DNA of 64,000 nucleotides from Chamaecrista fasciculata. Taxonomy: Eukaryota > Streptophyta > Magnoliopsida > Fabales > Fabaceae. The position numbers were made by a program, and so were the translations under genes. The DNA lies in contig QANZ01009662.1 in assembly GCA_003254925.1 (NCBI GenBank), positions 1 to 64,000 on the forward strand. Reading direction: 5' to 3'. A model generated the notes under the pieces. The model did not search any database and had not been told where the DNA came from. It worked only from the letters and a program-made list of their open reading frames with translations. Position 1 is the stretch's first letter, and each line of letters starts with the position of its first letter. Positions 34,177-43,971 of the stretch are shown in pieces.

Positions 34177-34731
34177 GGTCAAAATCTCAAGTTGGTCCTA
34201 AATAAATGTATGGGATGGATTTGAAACTAGTAATTAACCTTTCATTTATTTTAGATTGGTCTTATATGTTTTTATAATTTTTCAAATTGGTCCCAAAATA
34301 CTTTCAGAACATGATTTGATCTCATTTGCTAATGGTCTGGACTGAGCAGAAAAAGAACTTTTAGAAAGTTAGCACATATTTAGAATTGAGATGAGAGAAA
34401 TATGACTAACTTTTTTTCTTTTTGGCCTGAAGATATGATTGACTTTAATTTACTTGTTTGATCGTAAAACAAGTCACCTATTTTCGGAACTTAATTTGAT
34501 CTTGTTTATTGATGGTCTTAATTGGATAGAGAAAGTACTTGTTAAAACAACTAATATCTCTATATTCGTCGCATTCGAATTTGGAATGAGAGAAGTATGA
34601 CCGCATAAAGTATTTTTTGGACCAATTTGAAAAATTATGGAAACATGTAGGACTAATCTGAAATAAATGAAACATTTAAGATCAATTTGAAATCCACCCC
34701 ATATATTTGGGACTAATTTGAGATTTTAACC
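34177..34731. mobile_element. Foldback MITE with 9-bp TSD, upstream of the 258-aa gene
   Basis: The ends GGTCAAAATCTCAAGTTGG and, inverted, GGTTAAAATCTCAAATTAG are flanked by AAACCCTTT / CAACCCTTT (8 of 9; 34168-34176 and 34732-34740). The arms extend over 130 bp each, and the core contains the ACTTTATTTG/GAATTTGAAATGAGAG words seen in the other old foldbacks. This copy gives that family its likely Mutator-type assignment. Confidence 0.75.
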
Positions 34732-34740
34732 CAACCCTTT

Positions 34741-35949
34741 TTCAAAAATCCAATATACCGAAATGGGTAACAGCGGATTTCTCAAAAGAAAACTTTTTTT
34801 TTTCTTTTGGGGGTTTTCTTTAGAGTTGTGCAAAGTGCAAACCTTTTCTCGGGAAACAAACTCAAGTTTTTATTTTTTGGTCAGAGGAAACAAACACAAG
34901 TTTTTATGATTGACTGACTTATCCCGGACAAGATTTCAACCTCAACTAACATATTAAATAATAAATTATGACTTGATCCAAATTTAAGTTAATTAACAAA
35001 ATTGAGCATTAGTACATTTTGCAGTTTTCTTCACCGAACCCTCAAAATTTGCGGATATGTATTGTGTGGAATAAAAAAAATTGTAACTTTAATTTAGTCC
35101 AGTGCCTAAAAGAAATACTCATTTAATTTTGTCTCAAAATATTTTCTTTTTAAAGTAAATATAAATAGACCAAGAAAATGATTAATTTACCTAAAGTGAA
35201 GAGAAAATAAGATTAAAAGACTAAATTGTTCTCATTAAATTATTCTTAGTTACTCTCACTAATTCAATAACTTTGACTTTTAATAAGGATATAATGATAA
35301 AAAAATAATTAATGCTCTCTTGATTTTGTAAAATATAAAATATTTTGAAAAAAAAAATCTCCAACAAAGCAATATTTTGGGACAAAAGAAGTATTGAAAT
35401 AGATTGTATAAAGATTTTCTGTAATTGGGATGTACAATGAATTAATTGCATATAGACTCCATATACTAATATTCTGTTTTTAATTTCTTTTAGATCTCTT
35501 ATTTTATCTTATAAAATTCTATTTCAAAAATTTAGTAAATATATAAATTAATTTCGAAAAGATATTTTAATCATTGAATGTTGAGTATTCTTTTTTTAGT
35601 TGCACACTCTCTAAGGTTTGATCCCAACTATAAGTGAGACTTGATTCGTCACTCGTATGATATAAGTGACTATAATAAAAGAGTTTTTCGACTAAGATAA
35701 GTATATTCATAATATTTTAAATGAGATTTTACTCCCTAGTTATGTAGTCTCCATGATCATGGTGTTAATCTGAGTTGAATTTTCTATTTCACTTTTAAAT
35801 TTTAATATTTTTAATTTTGAGTTTAGCATATTTATTATTTTATCATTTTGTGGGATATATATTTTATCTTTCTCTTTCTTTCTTTCTCTGAAAAATACAG
35901 AGATTGAAAATATAAAAGATCCACTTTCGATTTAACTTTCGCAAACACA
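34741..35949. other. Intergenic AT-rich DNA, nothing recognised
   Basis: No coding, RNA or clear transposon signal is seen. The open frames are short and AT-driven. Confidence 0.5.
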
Positions 35950-36411
35950 TAGGGATAATAACAAGTAGGGTACCCATTATCACTATTTGCATCTGTATCT
36001 ATTCATCCTATTTAATACTCGTACCATATTCGTATCCATTAAGTTAGTTTTCGAACTCGTACACTATCTGATATTTGGTATCTAACAGGTACTCAAAATA
36101 TCGTAAATATCCAAAAATAATGGATAATGGATATGATATCTTATTTAAAAAATTGAATATATCCAATATTCAATACTCGATATCTGTTAACTTAATTAAA
36201 TAGAATAACTAAAAATATTATAAAAAATATATATTGAGTACCATAATTATTTATTTATTTCGGATGAATATCAAATAGTTGAAGAAATATCTGTATCCAT
36301 TTAATATATAATAATTTTTTATTTTTTATTATCCATATATTTGATATCTGATGAATACCGAATAATTATTATGGTTCAAACAGATATATCTGTCCCAATT
36401 GCCATCCTCAA
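35950..36411. mobile_element. Probable MITE rich in GATATC/ATACC words
   Basis: The ends show AGGATAATAACAAG-like and, inverted, AGGATGGCAATTGGG sequence, and the subterminal zones repeat ATATCTGATGAATACC-like words in both orientations. The flanks do not give a clean duplication. It looks like a hAT-type MITE, but this is tentative. Confidence 0.45.
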
Positions 36412-36478
36412 GACACAGTAGTACACCACCATCCCATTCATTCAAGGGCCACTACTTGCCACAAAAAAATTGAAACAG

Positions 36479-36784
36479 AGTAAACTACTAAATTGGTCCC
36501 TGGATTATTGATTCGCTGACAGATTAGTCCCCGAATTTAGGAAATTGACAAATAGGACCCCGAATTTTTTTAACGAGTCAAATAGGTCCTCGAATTTTTC
36601 TAACATTTGTCAAATAGGTCCTTCTGTGCATGTTATTCGGGGACCTATTTGACTAACGTTAGAAAAATTCAGGGACCTATTTGACTCGTGAGAAAAAATC
36701 GGGGACCTATTTGTCAATTTACTAAATTCGGGGACCAATCTGTCAGCGAGCCAATAATCCAAAGACCAATTTGGTAGTTTACTC
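36479..36784. mobile_element. Foldback MITE with GGGGACC words
   Basis: Nearly complete palindrome: the left end AGTAAACTACTAAATTGGTC is matched by the right end GACCAATTTGGTAGTTTACT in inverted orientation. Internal units (GGGGACCTATTTGAC) occur in tandem on both arms. Flanking duplications are unclear. Confidence 0.75.
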
Positions 36785-38221
36785 AACAACAGTTCGATAG
36801 ACACAAACAGACACAATCTGACTCATGTTTAATGTAAGTACTTTTTTTTTGTCACAGATGCCACCACTAATCCACTGTATATACATATTATGAACTTTTT
36901 AAAGAAAAGGGAATTTCTTAGGAAATTACAAAATCAGTTGTTAGTGTTGTCTTTATTTATTCCTTTTAATTGAAAAGGGAAGAAGGAAAGCATATATATA
37001 ATATATATATCAGAAAGAATAATGGGGATACATAAATATATGTCTCGGTTAGCTTTTTGCTTAATTTCTGCTAATCATTTGCTCGTGCTTGTGAAGAAAT
37101 GATTGATGTCATGGTAATAAATAAAATAATAGTAATAATTAATAATAATAATAATAATAAAGAAAAATAATAAGAGACAATGGAGTTTCCGGTGGTGGGA
37201 CATGTATAGGAATGAAGAGGCTTGGTTTGTTCTCCCAGAGAGGATAAAGCCACTATTGTTGTTTTAAATGCATTCTCGTGACTTTGACTATATGTTTCTT
37301 TGTTGCATGGTGGGAATTTGTTTTAAAAAAAAAACCAAAGAAACAATTAATATTTTGATTAAATTAAAAAGTGTCATGAGCATGTACCAAAAAAAAAAAA
37401 GTGTCATGAGCAAGATAACTATATATGTGCATGTGTAGATACATATTTGAATATCATGTTTATTAAGAAAGATTTATCAATAATACTCATTCTTTCAACA
37501 TGATCAATGGAAAAACAGATTCCCTGTACTTTTTCCCCCTAAATTTGTGTGAAATTCCCTTAATCCCAACTATCCATTCAATTTAATGCACTCTGTCGCA
37601 CCACATCATTATTTGTACAATAAATTATATTTATTATCTTTTTTTTAAGTGTTTCTCAATGCTTCAAAATTTATGAAGACAAGAGAAGGAAGAAATTCAA
37701 CGACAACTTTTTTAATTATAATAATAATAATAATAATAAGTGACAGCAAAATTTTATTAAAACAGTAAACAAAGTTTAAAAATTAAAGGGCCAAAGTCTC
37801 AAATTGGTCTTTTATTTTTTATTTGTTTCAAATTGGTGTTACATATTTCCATAATGTTTCAAATTAGTCCCAATAATACTTAATGTGGTCATATTTATTT
37901 TTTTTCAAACTCAGATGTGACAAATTCAAAGATACAATATTTTTTTTANTATTTTTAAATTAATTTTCAATTTCTAAACTTTTTAGAAAAAATTAGTTTA
38001 ATTTGTAATGCCATAAAATATATGAAGAGATAGGTAAAATAACTTATTAAGTAACATTTTTCGATTTGAAGCATTAGGAAACATCAGACAAAAAAAAAGC
38101 ATGGGGAAACGCTAAAAAGTAGATAAGTATAATTTATTGTGTAAATGATAATGTGACGCAATAGAGTGTATTAGATTGAATGAGTGGTTGAGATTAATGG
38201 AATTTCACCAAAATTTCAAGA
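36785..38221. other. Intergenic DNA with AAT microsatellites
   Basis: Two (AAT)n tracts (about 37139-37162 and 37718-37740) and long A runs. A decayed piece of the foldback family lies at about 37795-37965. One ambiguous base is at 37949. No gene is seen; the 60-codon frame at 37071-37253 is AT-rich and unlike known proteins. Confidence 0.5.
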
Positions 38222-38365
38222 GAAGGAAGTTCAGGAGATCCGTTTTCGATCGATGAGCGGTAATTCCTTCATTAGCAAATCTATTATCATCATGAAGGAA
38301 GTTCAGGAGATCCGTTTTCGATCGATGAGCGGTAATTCCTTCATTAGCAAATCTATTATCATCAT
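38222..38365. repeat. Perfect 72-bp tandem duplication
   Basis: Two identical head-to-tail copies (38222-38293 and 38294-38365) of a 72-bp unit beginning GAAGGAAGTTCAGGAGATCC and including CGATCGATGAGCGG. Because 72 is a multiple of three, a short open frame runs through both copies, but no gene is evident. Identity of the copies points to a recent event. Confidence 0.9.
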
Positions 38366-38535
38366 ATCAGTACCAATATCCTCTATTGAAATTTTTGTAA
38401 TTTTGGAAAAGTGAAAATTAGTATATCATTGCTATTTCCATGAGACTGCTCCTTTAGCCAGTTAAAACATGTACTTAAATATAAGTTTTTTTAGATTAAT
38501 ACAATTGGCATAATTGAAATCCGAATAGCCTACCC

Positions 38536-38611
38536 CTTCAATATGATATAATTTTCTATATGTAAGCAAGTGACTTCAATATGATATAATTTTCTACATG
38601 TAAGCAAGTGA
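38536..38611. repeat. 38-bp tandem duplication
   Basis: CTTCAATATGATATAATTTT and the following TGTAAGCAAGTGA are repeated with a 38-bp period and one mismatch. Confidence 0.85.
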
Positions 38612-38919
38612 TTCTTAGTGCCTTGTAAATATTGTAGGATACATATTTTTTTTAACATTCATATGCTAATGGTTTATCTAATATTGCTTTGATATTAGTT
38701 CAATTAACATTCTGACATCAAAATTGATATATGGTCAAATACATATCTGAATACACATTAAACTTTCAACTAAATATGCATATGAAATAATTTCCATTAA
38801 CTTTCATTCCAAATCATTCTTGAGATGTTATTTTTCACTAAATTTATTCAATTTCTTATTAAGAACTAATCCTTCATTTTAAATCTATCTAATACTTTAT
38901 TAATGTAGTCTCTTTGAGG

Positions 38920-39150
38920 TAGGGGTGTACACGGGCCGGGTTTCTGGTCGGCCCGAGACCCGGTCCGGTACAGACCCAGGCGGGGCCGGGCCGGGTCACC
39001 GGGTCTGGCCGGGCCAAAAAAATATTTTTTTTATTCATTCTATATATAATTTAACTTGTATATATTAGTAAAACAATTNAGCCTGGCCCGAACAGCCTCG
39101 GGCCGGGCCGAGTCCGTCGGGTCTGGCCGGGCCAGAGTTGTACACCCCTA
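38920..39150. mobile_element. Short hAT MITE with 8-bp TSD CTTTGAGG
   Basis: The ends TAGGGGTGTACACGGGCC and, inverted, TAGGGGTGTACAACTCTGG are flanked by the perfect 8-bp duplication CTTTGAGG (38912-38919 and 39151-39158). It is GC-rich with GGCCGGGCCGGGTC words, in sharp contrast to its surroundings. One ambiguous base lies at 39079. Confidence 0.92.
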
Positions 39151-39158
39151 CTTTGAGG

Positions 39159-39626
39159 TTATTCTAAATGAGCAACACCATATAAGACTGTCATCCTCAC
39201 TCCCCTCGATGAAGCCCAAGACGAGTTCGGATTTCAGTCCCCTGCAACGTGGAGAAGATGGAAGTGGTGGCAAGGTGGTGGAGATCAGACTTGGAGAGGT
39301 GGAAAGTGGCGGCGACGACGACGAGGGAGGAAAGGGACCACATCTTGATGTTGCAGAGAAAGACAAGGGGAAGAAGTGAAGTGGAACTCATCAGTTTTTT
39401 ATTTTTATTTTTTTAATTTAGTTATATTGGCTTAGCTGTAAAATGAAAGATGACTCGACAGCTAACTCAGCACTTAACGCCCAGATCATAAACTTAACTG
39501 ACGGTTAACAGCCCAGGAGGGACCAAAACATAGACGGAAGTGTAAAATTGAGGGACTGATTCATATTTTCTTACAATTCAGGGACTAAATCGTTGACTCA
39601 GTAACAATTGGGGGACCGAAAAGTAA
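39159..39626. other. Intergenic DNA with a GC-richer patch
   Basis: From about 39185 to 39385 the sequence is richer in G and C and open in more than one frame (e.g. GGDDDEGGKGPHLDVAEKDKG), but I recognise no family. The stretch from about 39420 to 39625 has GGGACTAAATCGTTGACTC-type words that recur at about 42360 and 43395. Confidence 0.45.
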
Positions 39627-40055
39627 GGGCCTGATTGGTTTAAGAAAATATTTCCTGTTTTCATTTTCTGTTTCCATTTCTGGAATTCTATTTTCATTTC
39701 AAAATTTTCAATATTTAAGAAATATGTTTGTTTTATAAAGTTAAAAAATCGTTTCATTCATATTTAAATTATGTTAACTTGAATAACACTAATTTTTATA
39801 TGTTTTTAAGTTTGATTATAGCTAAATGATGATATTAACATGATTAAATAGTTTACTTTTGTGTAATGTTGCAAAATATCATAAGTTTGTTTTTGGAAAT
39901 ACTGGAAACGTCTTTTTGACGTTTCCTGTTTTCAGCCTGTTTCAGAAAATGTTTCCAGAAAACATTTCTAAAAAAACCGTACAAAACACGTTTTCAGTCA
40001 TATTTCCTGTTTTCAGTGAAAATGGAAACAGGAAACAGGGCAACCAATCAGACCC
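39627..40055. mobile_element. Tourist-like MITE, TSD TAA
   Basis: The ends GGGCCTGATTGGTTTAAG and, inverted, GGGTCTGATTGGTTGCCC are flanked by TAA on both sides (39624-39626 and 40056-40058), as in PIF/Harbinger Tourist elements. The arms repeat TTTCCTGTTTTCA words in inverted orientation. Confidence 0.85.
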
Positions 40056-40208
40056 TAAGTTTTCTCTATAAAATAATATATCAAAGGTCATGTCATCGTG
40101 TAATAAAAAAAGTACTGAAACTTAATATTTGTATCAATTTGAAACAAATTATATACATATAAAATTAATTTAAAACTTTCAAAATATTTTAAATCAAAAT
40201 AAAATCTA

Positions 40209-40773
40209 GGCAAAACACTCTTTCGTACCCTTAACGTTTGCGGTGATTTTCAGTTATGCCCTAACATTTTATTTGTGTCAGTTGTGCCCCCAATGTGAAA
40301 CGTTAGTTTCAGTTATGCCCCCACCCTTGATACCGTTTTTTGGAACTTTTGAGCTTCGATCCGTGTTCATTTAAGTTTTTTTTTTGATAAATGAGTTTAT
40401 GGGTACTCATTTTCGGCTCCTAAGGATCATTTTGCACATGGAAATTTTGAGAAAAATGCTTCGTTTTGCTGCATTTTGTTTTGGTCCTTTTTGGGGTTCA
40501 TCGGGTCCGATTTTCTTCGGATTTGAGGCTATTTTGAACTTAATCTTTGAAATTGATCCAAAGAATCAAGTTTGTGATGTCCGAAAATTAAAACTCATGA
40601 AATCTGATCAAAATCGAGCTCAAATCGTGCAAAAATGGTTTTTTTTGTGGATGATTGAAATTGAGGGTATAATTGAAACTAAGGTTTCACATTGGGGACA
40701 CAACTGATACAAATGAAACGTTAGGGGCATAATTGAAAATCAACTCAAACGTTAGGGGGCACGATGTTTTGCT
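40209..40773. mobile_element. MULE-type element, 9-bp TSD TAAAATCTA
   Basis: The ends GGCAAAACACTCTTTCGTAC and, inverted, AGCAAAACATCGTGCCCCC are flanked by the perfect 9-bp duplication TAAAATCTA (40200-40208 and 40774-40782). The arms (about 140 bp) carry GTTAGGGGCATAATTGAAA-like units. The interior is open for 107 codons on the plus strand but shows no known domain, so I do not call a gene. Confidence 0.88.
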
Positions 40774-41056
40774 TAAAATCTAATAGATTAATATAGAACC
40801 AATTTAAATATTAATCTCTTGATTTTCAAACTTTGCAATTTAACATTATATATTTGGTTATAATTAACTTAAAGAGAATCTTCTACTTATTTAAATAAAT
40901 CTGAACTTTTAAGATGAACCATCAAAATCTAGTGGTGGTCACCTTTCACCGATATTCCAACCTCCACAAATCTTTACCGTCATCACTCTCACCCATCAAG
41001 CATAAACCCAAATATGCTATTTTAATATCAGGCAAATATATATATATATATATATA

Positions 41057-41878
41057 TATACATTATGGGCTTGGCGTGCCCGTTTATGTAACGTTTGAAT
41101 TGATTTAAAGTTGAAGATTATATTAAATTTTTATATTGATAAAAGAGTAAGTTTGGGACCAATTTGAGAAATTATAAAATATTTAGGACCAATTTGAAAT
41201 TACCTCATATGGGGAGAGTGAGTAGAGAGAGAGAGTGGTGGCATTTTTAATTTTTAATTGTTTTTTGCATTTTTTTTAATTCATTTATTTTTTTTATGTG
41301 AAACGGAAAAACTAAAACAACAAAAAGACAGAAAAACTAAACAGGGACCAATCTGGGTAATGCAACCCCAGCAAGGTCATCCTGGAGAAAGGGAATACAA
41401 ATATGGGGAGGATTGTCTAACACAACCAACTGAAAACCCGAATTCATAGCAAACGAAGCTAAGGAGTCAGCAACACGATTAGCTTCTCGATGAGTATGCG
41501 TCAAGCGGACATGCCAAGTCCTCCCCTGTAAATTCCTTATCCTGTTAACAATGTTGTAAAAAGGATGAGTTACATCACAACCTCTAGAAATCAACTTCAC
41601 AGCCACCATAGAATCACTCTCTAGCCACAGATGATGGATACCCATGTCCCAAGCAATGCTTAAGCCAGTGTAGATGCCCCATAATTCAGCACCCAAAACA
41701 GAGCCCGTCCCGAGATTCCTGGTGAAGCCTTGAACCCAGTTGCCGCTGCAGTCTCTAAATATAGAGAGAGTGAGTGGGAGAGAGAGTGGTGATTTTTTTT
41801 TAATTTTTTAATTCACTATTTTTGACCAACCATAAGGGGTGGAGCCATATAATATAGTATAAATATAGATATATATAT
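41057..41878 (-). mobile_element. Helitron-like element, minus orientation, degenerate 3' end
   Basis: Read on the minus strand, the 5' end is A|TCTATATTTATACTATAT followed by TATGGCTCCACCCC. The 3' end is a weakened hairpin around GGGCACGCCAAGCCC with CATAATG in place of a CTAG. Both ends match the short element at 43447-43619 in order and spacing. A LINE RNase H relic lies inside. Helitron assignment rests on these end similarities; no Rep/helicase gene is present. Confidence 0.55.
41337..41755 (-). pseudogene. LINE RNase H domain relic
   Basis: The minus-strand frame reads a plant non-LTR type RNase H: a start equivalent to GNWVQGFTRNLG, then GAELWGIYTGLSIAWDMG, LWLESDSMVAVKLIS and the final HTHREANRVADSLAS motif. 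The catalytic E (GAELWG), D (ESDSM) and last D (NRVADSLA) are present. The N-terminal part lies beyond the ATG at 41696 and is readable to about 41755. There is no RT upstream; this is a 5'-truncated L1 tail. GAGAGAGTGAG-rich sequence flanks both ends (about 41214 and 41763). Confidence 0.8.
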
Positions 41879-42237
41879 ATGTAAAATTTTAATAATTATT
41901 AATTTCAAATTAATCTTTGCATGCCCAACTAGTTAATTATATGATGAGATAACCTATTATTTAGTCCCTATATTTTTTAAATAGGTTTTTTTTTCTTTCA
42001 AAAATTACAAATGTCAACTCATTAGTCCTTATAGCATATTTTTGTTACTAACACGGATGACCTGGGCGATAAGTGCATATGTAACACGTTAAATGCTTCA
42101 ATAGTGTTGAGATTTGAGAATGCTTCAATAGTCTATGCCGTAATAAAGCTTCATGTGTCATACAAATATTTGGGTCTGACTCAATTTTAGACCAGTTTAA
42201 TTGTATTTGTAGGTTCGGTTCAATTGATTTAGGTGAC
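41879..42237. other. Intergenic DNA, nothing recognised
   Basis: AT-rich sequence between the Helitron-like piece and the direct repeat. No coding signal. Confidence 0.45.
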
Positions 42238-43448
42238 TAAAATGTTAAAGTGGCATTTAACGGTGCAACATGTAAAGTTCACACATCATCAAATAATTTA
42301 ACGAATTTTAACTGAAGAGCTAAATAGTTGAAGATTAAAATAAATGAAAGACTGAGTAGTCTATTTCAATAAATGAGGGATTCAATTGTTGACTCATTAT
42401 AAAAAAGTACCACATAGTAGATTTCCTCGGTTTTTTTATTTTTATAATACAAAAAATAAAAAAAAGGAGTCATGTCACCAAAAAAATAAAATAATTCCCA
42501 AGATGGGTGCCACGTGGCACCCATCTTTTTTTTTTTTTAAATTTTTTTTAAAAAATAAAAGTGAAATCGCAGTGAAGACTGTGATTTCATGTACCCGTTT
42601 TTTCTTTATTTTTTTTTAAATTATTTTAAAAAATAATTTTTTTATTACAATAATATAGAAAAATAAAGTTAGACCCAAAATATTATATTTACTCCCTAAA
42701 TAGCATACACATTTTGATCTAAGTTTAGCCAAATAAATGGTACCACCAATTTTTAAAAAAAAAAATTAAAATTTCTCTCCAAATGGTTAAAAAAAAATAT
42801 TGATAAAAAGTAAGTTTAGTGATAAAAGAGCAAATTGTATTTATAGTCTTTGTATAATAAAAATTGTGTTCAATTTAGTCCCTCCTCAAGCTCTCTAATT
42901 TTCTACATATTACACAAGATTAAATTCATTTCATCCAAACTTCGTTTTGTACAAATTTTATATCAAAATTTTTATTTTTTCGTACTCTACACAATGGTAT
43001 AACTTTCAGAGTCTGAAAACACACTTTTTTAATCCTAAAGTTATACCATTATGTAGAGCACGATAATTTTCGAATTCAAAAAGTGTGTTTTCAGATTCTG
43101 AAAGTTATACCATTGTGTAGAGCACGAAAAAATAAAAAATTTTATATAAAATTTATACAAAACGGAGTTCGGATGAATAAGTTATGAATCTGCAAAGTTT
43201 AAAAACCGAGACAGTCAGAAATGGCTTACAAATGGCATACTGAGCAAATCGCAGCAAAAATGTTAAAGTGGCATTTAACCGTGCAGCATTTAAAGTTCAC
43301 ACATCATCAAATAATTTAACGAATTTTAACTGAAGAGATAAATAGTTGAAGATTATAATAAATGAGGGACTGAGTAGTCTATTTCAATAAATGAGGGACT
43401 AAATCGTTGACTCGTTAAAAAAAAAAGTACCAAATAGTAGATTTCCTC
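42238..43448. repeat. 193-bp direct repeats flanking a foldback core
   Basis: Copies at 42238-42430 and 43257-43448 share AAAATGTTAAAGTGGCATTT and continue to GTAGATTTCCTC with about 90 percent identity by eye. Between them, at about 42935-43180, is an imperfect palindrome whose arms include GGTATAACTTTCAGA and, inverted, TCTGAAAGTTATACC. The arrangement resembles an LTR-like or duplicated non-autonomous element, but TG..CA ends and coding sequence are missing, so its class is open. Confidence 0.6.
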
Positions 43449-43619
43449 TATATATCTTATATTATATGGCTCCACCCCTTTGTGGTCGTCCTTTTTTCTC
43501 TATAAAGTTGGAATTTATTTTTTTTAGGCCAAAACCTCACTTAGGTCCATAATATTTACTATCAATTTCATTTTGATCCCTAATATTTGCGTGCCCGTTA
43601 GGGCACGCAAAGCCCCTAG
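43447..43619 (+). mobile_element. Short Helitron-like element, 3' hairpin and CTAG end
   Basis: The 3' end shows GCGTGCCC-GTTA-GGGCACGC hairpin arms (43590-43608), then AAAGCCC and CTAG followed by T, the classical Helitron terminus. The 5' part, TATGGCTCCACCCC, is shared with the minus-strand copy at 41878. The base before the presumed 5' TC is C, not A, so the 5' border is uncertain. It ends about 350 bp upstream of the start codon of the next gene. Confidence 0.65.
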
Positions 43620-43689
43620 TATATATATATATATATATGATTCTGGCAAAAAAAATGCTATTTTAATACTTTAATGACGAACGTACCCT

Positions 43690-43971
43690 TGCTTCCTTCG
43701 TAACCTACTTTCCCAATCGCCGGGGTAATTCAGTCACGCGATTCAGCAAGAACACTGAAACCCTAGTGTTAGGGTTTAATTGCTCTCCCAATTTCCTCCA
43801 TAAATCGAGCATCTTTGCGTGGCTTTTAGCTTTTCAGGTTTTATTATTGATCGCTGATAACCATAACTTTTTTTTTGTTCTGTTGTTGAATCCTCTTTTG
43901 ATCGATTGCCTTCATTTCGCTTCGGGCTTTAGCGCCCTGTGAGCATTCAAATCCATGGTCATCACCTCCCG
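43690..43971 (+). promoter_or_regulatory. 5'UTR/promoter of the 145-aa gene with inverted telo-box
   Basis: AAACCCTAGTGTTAGGGTTT (about 43759-43778) is an inverted pair of plant telo-box motifs (AAACCCTA), common near the start sites of plant growth and translation genes. An ATG at 43955 starts a short frame overlapping the main start out of frame, so it may lower translation of the main frame. No TATA box is obvious. Confidence 0.5.

Noticed and set aside
40384..40707. A 107-codon frame inside the MULE element at 40209
   Set aside because: No recognisable domain and composition like its surroundings; it overlaps an inverted-repeat arm.
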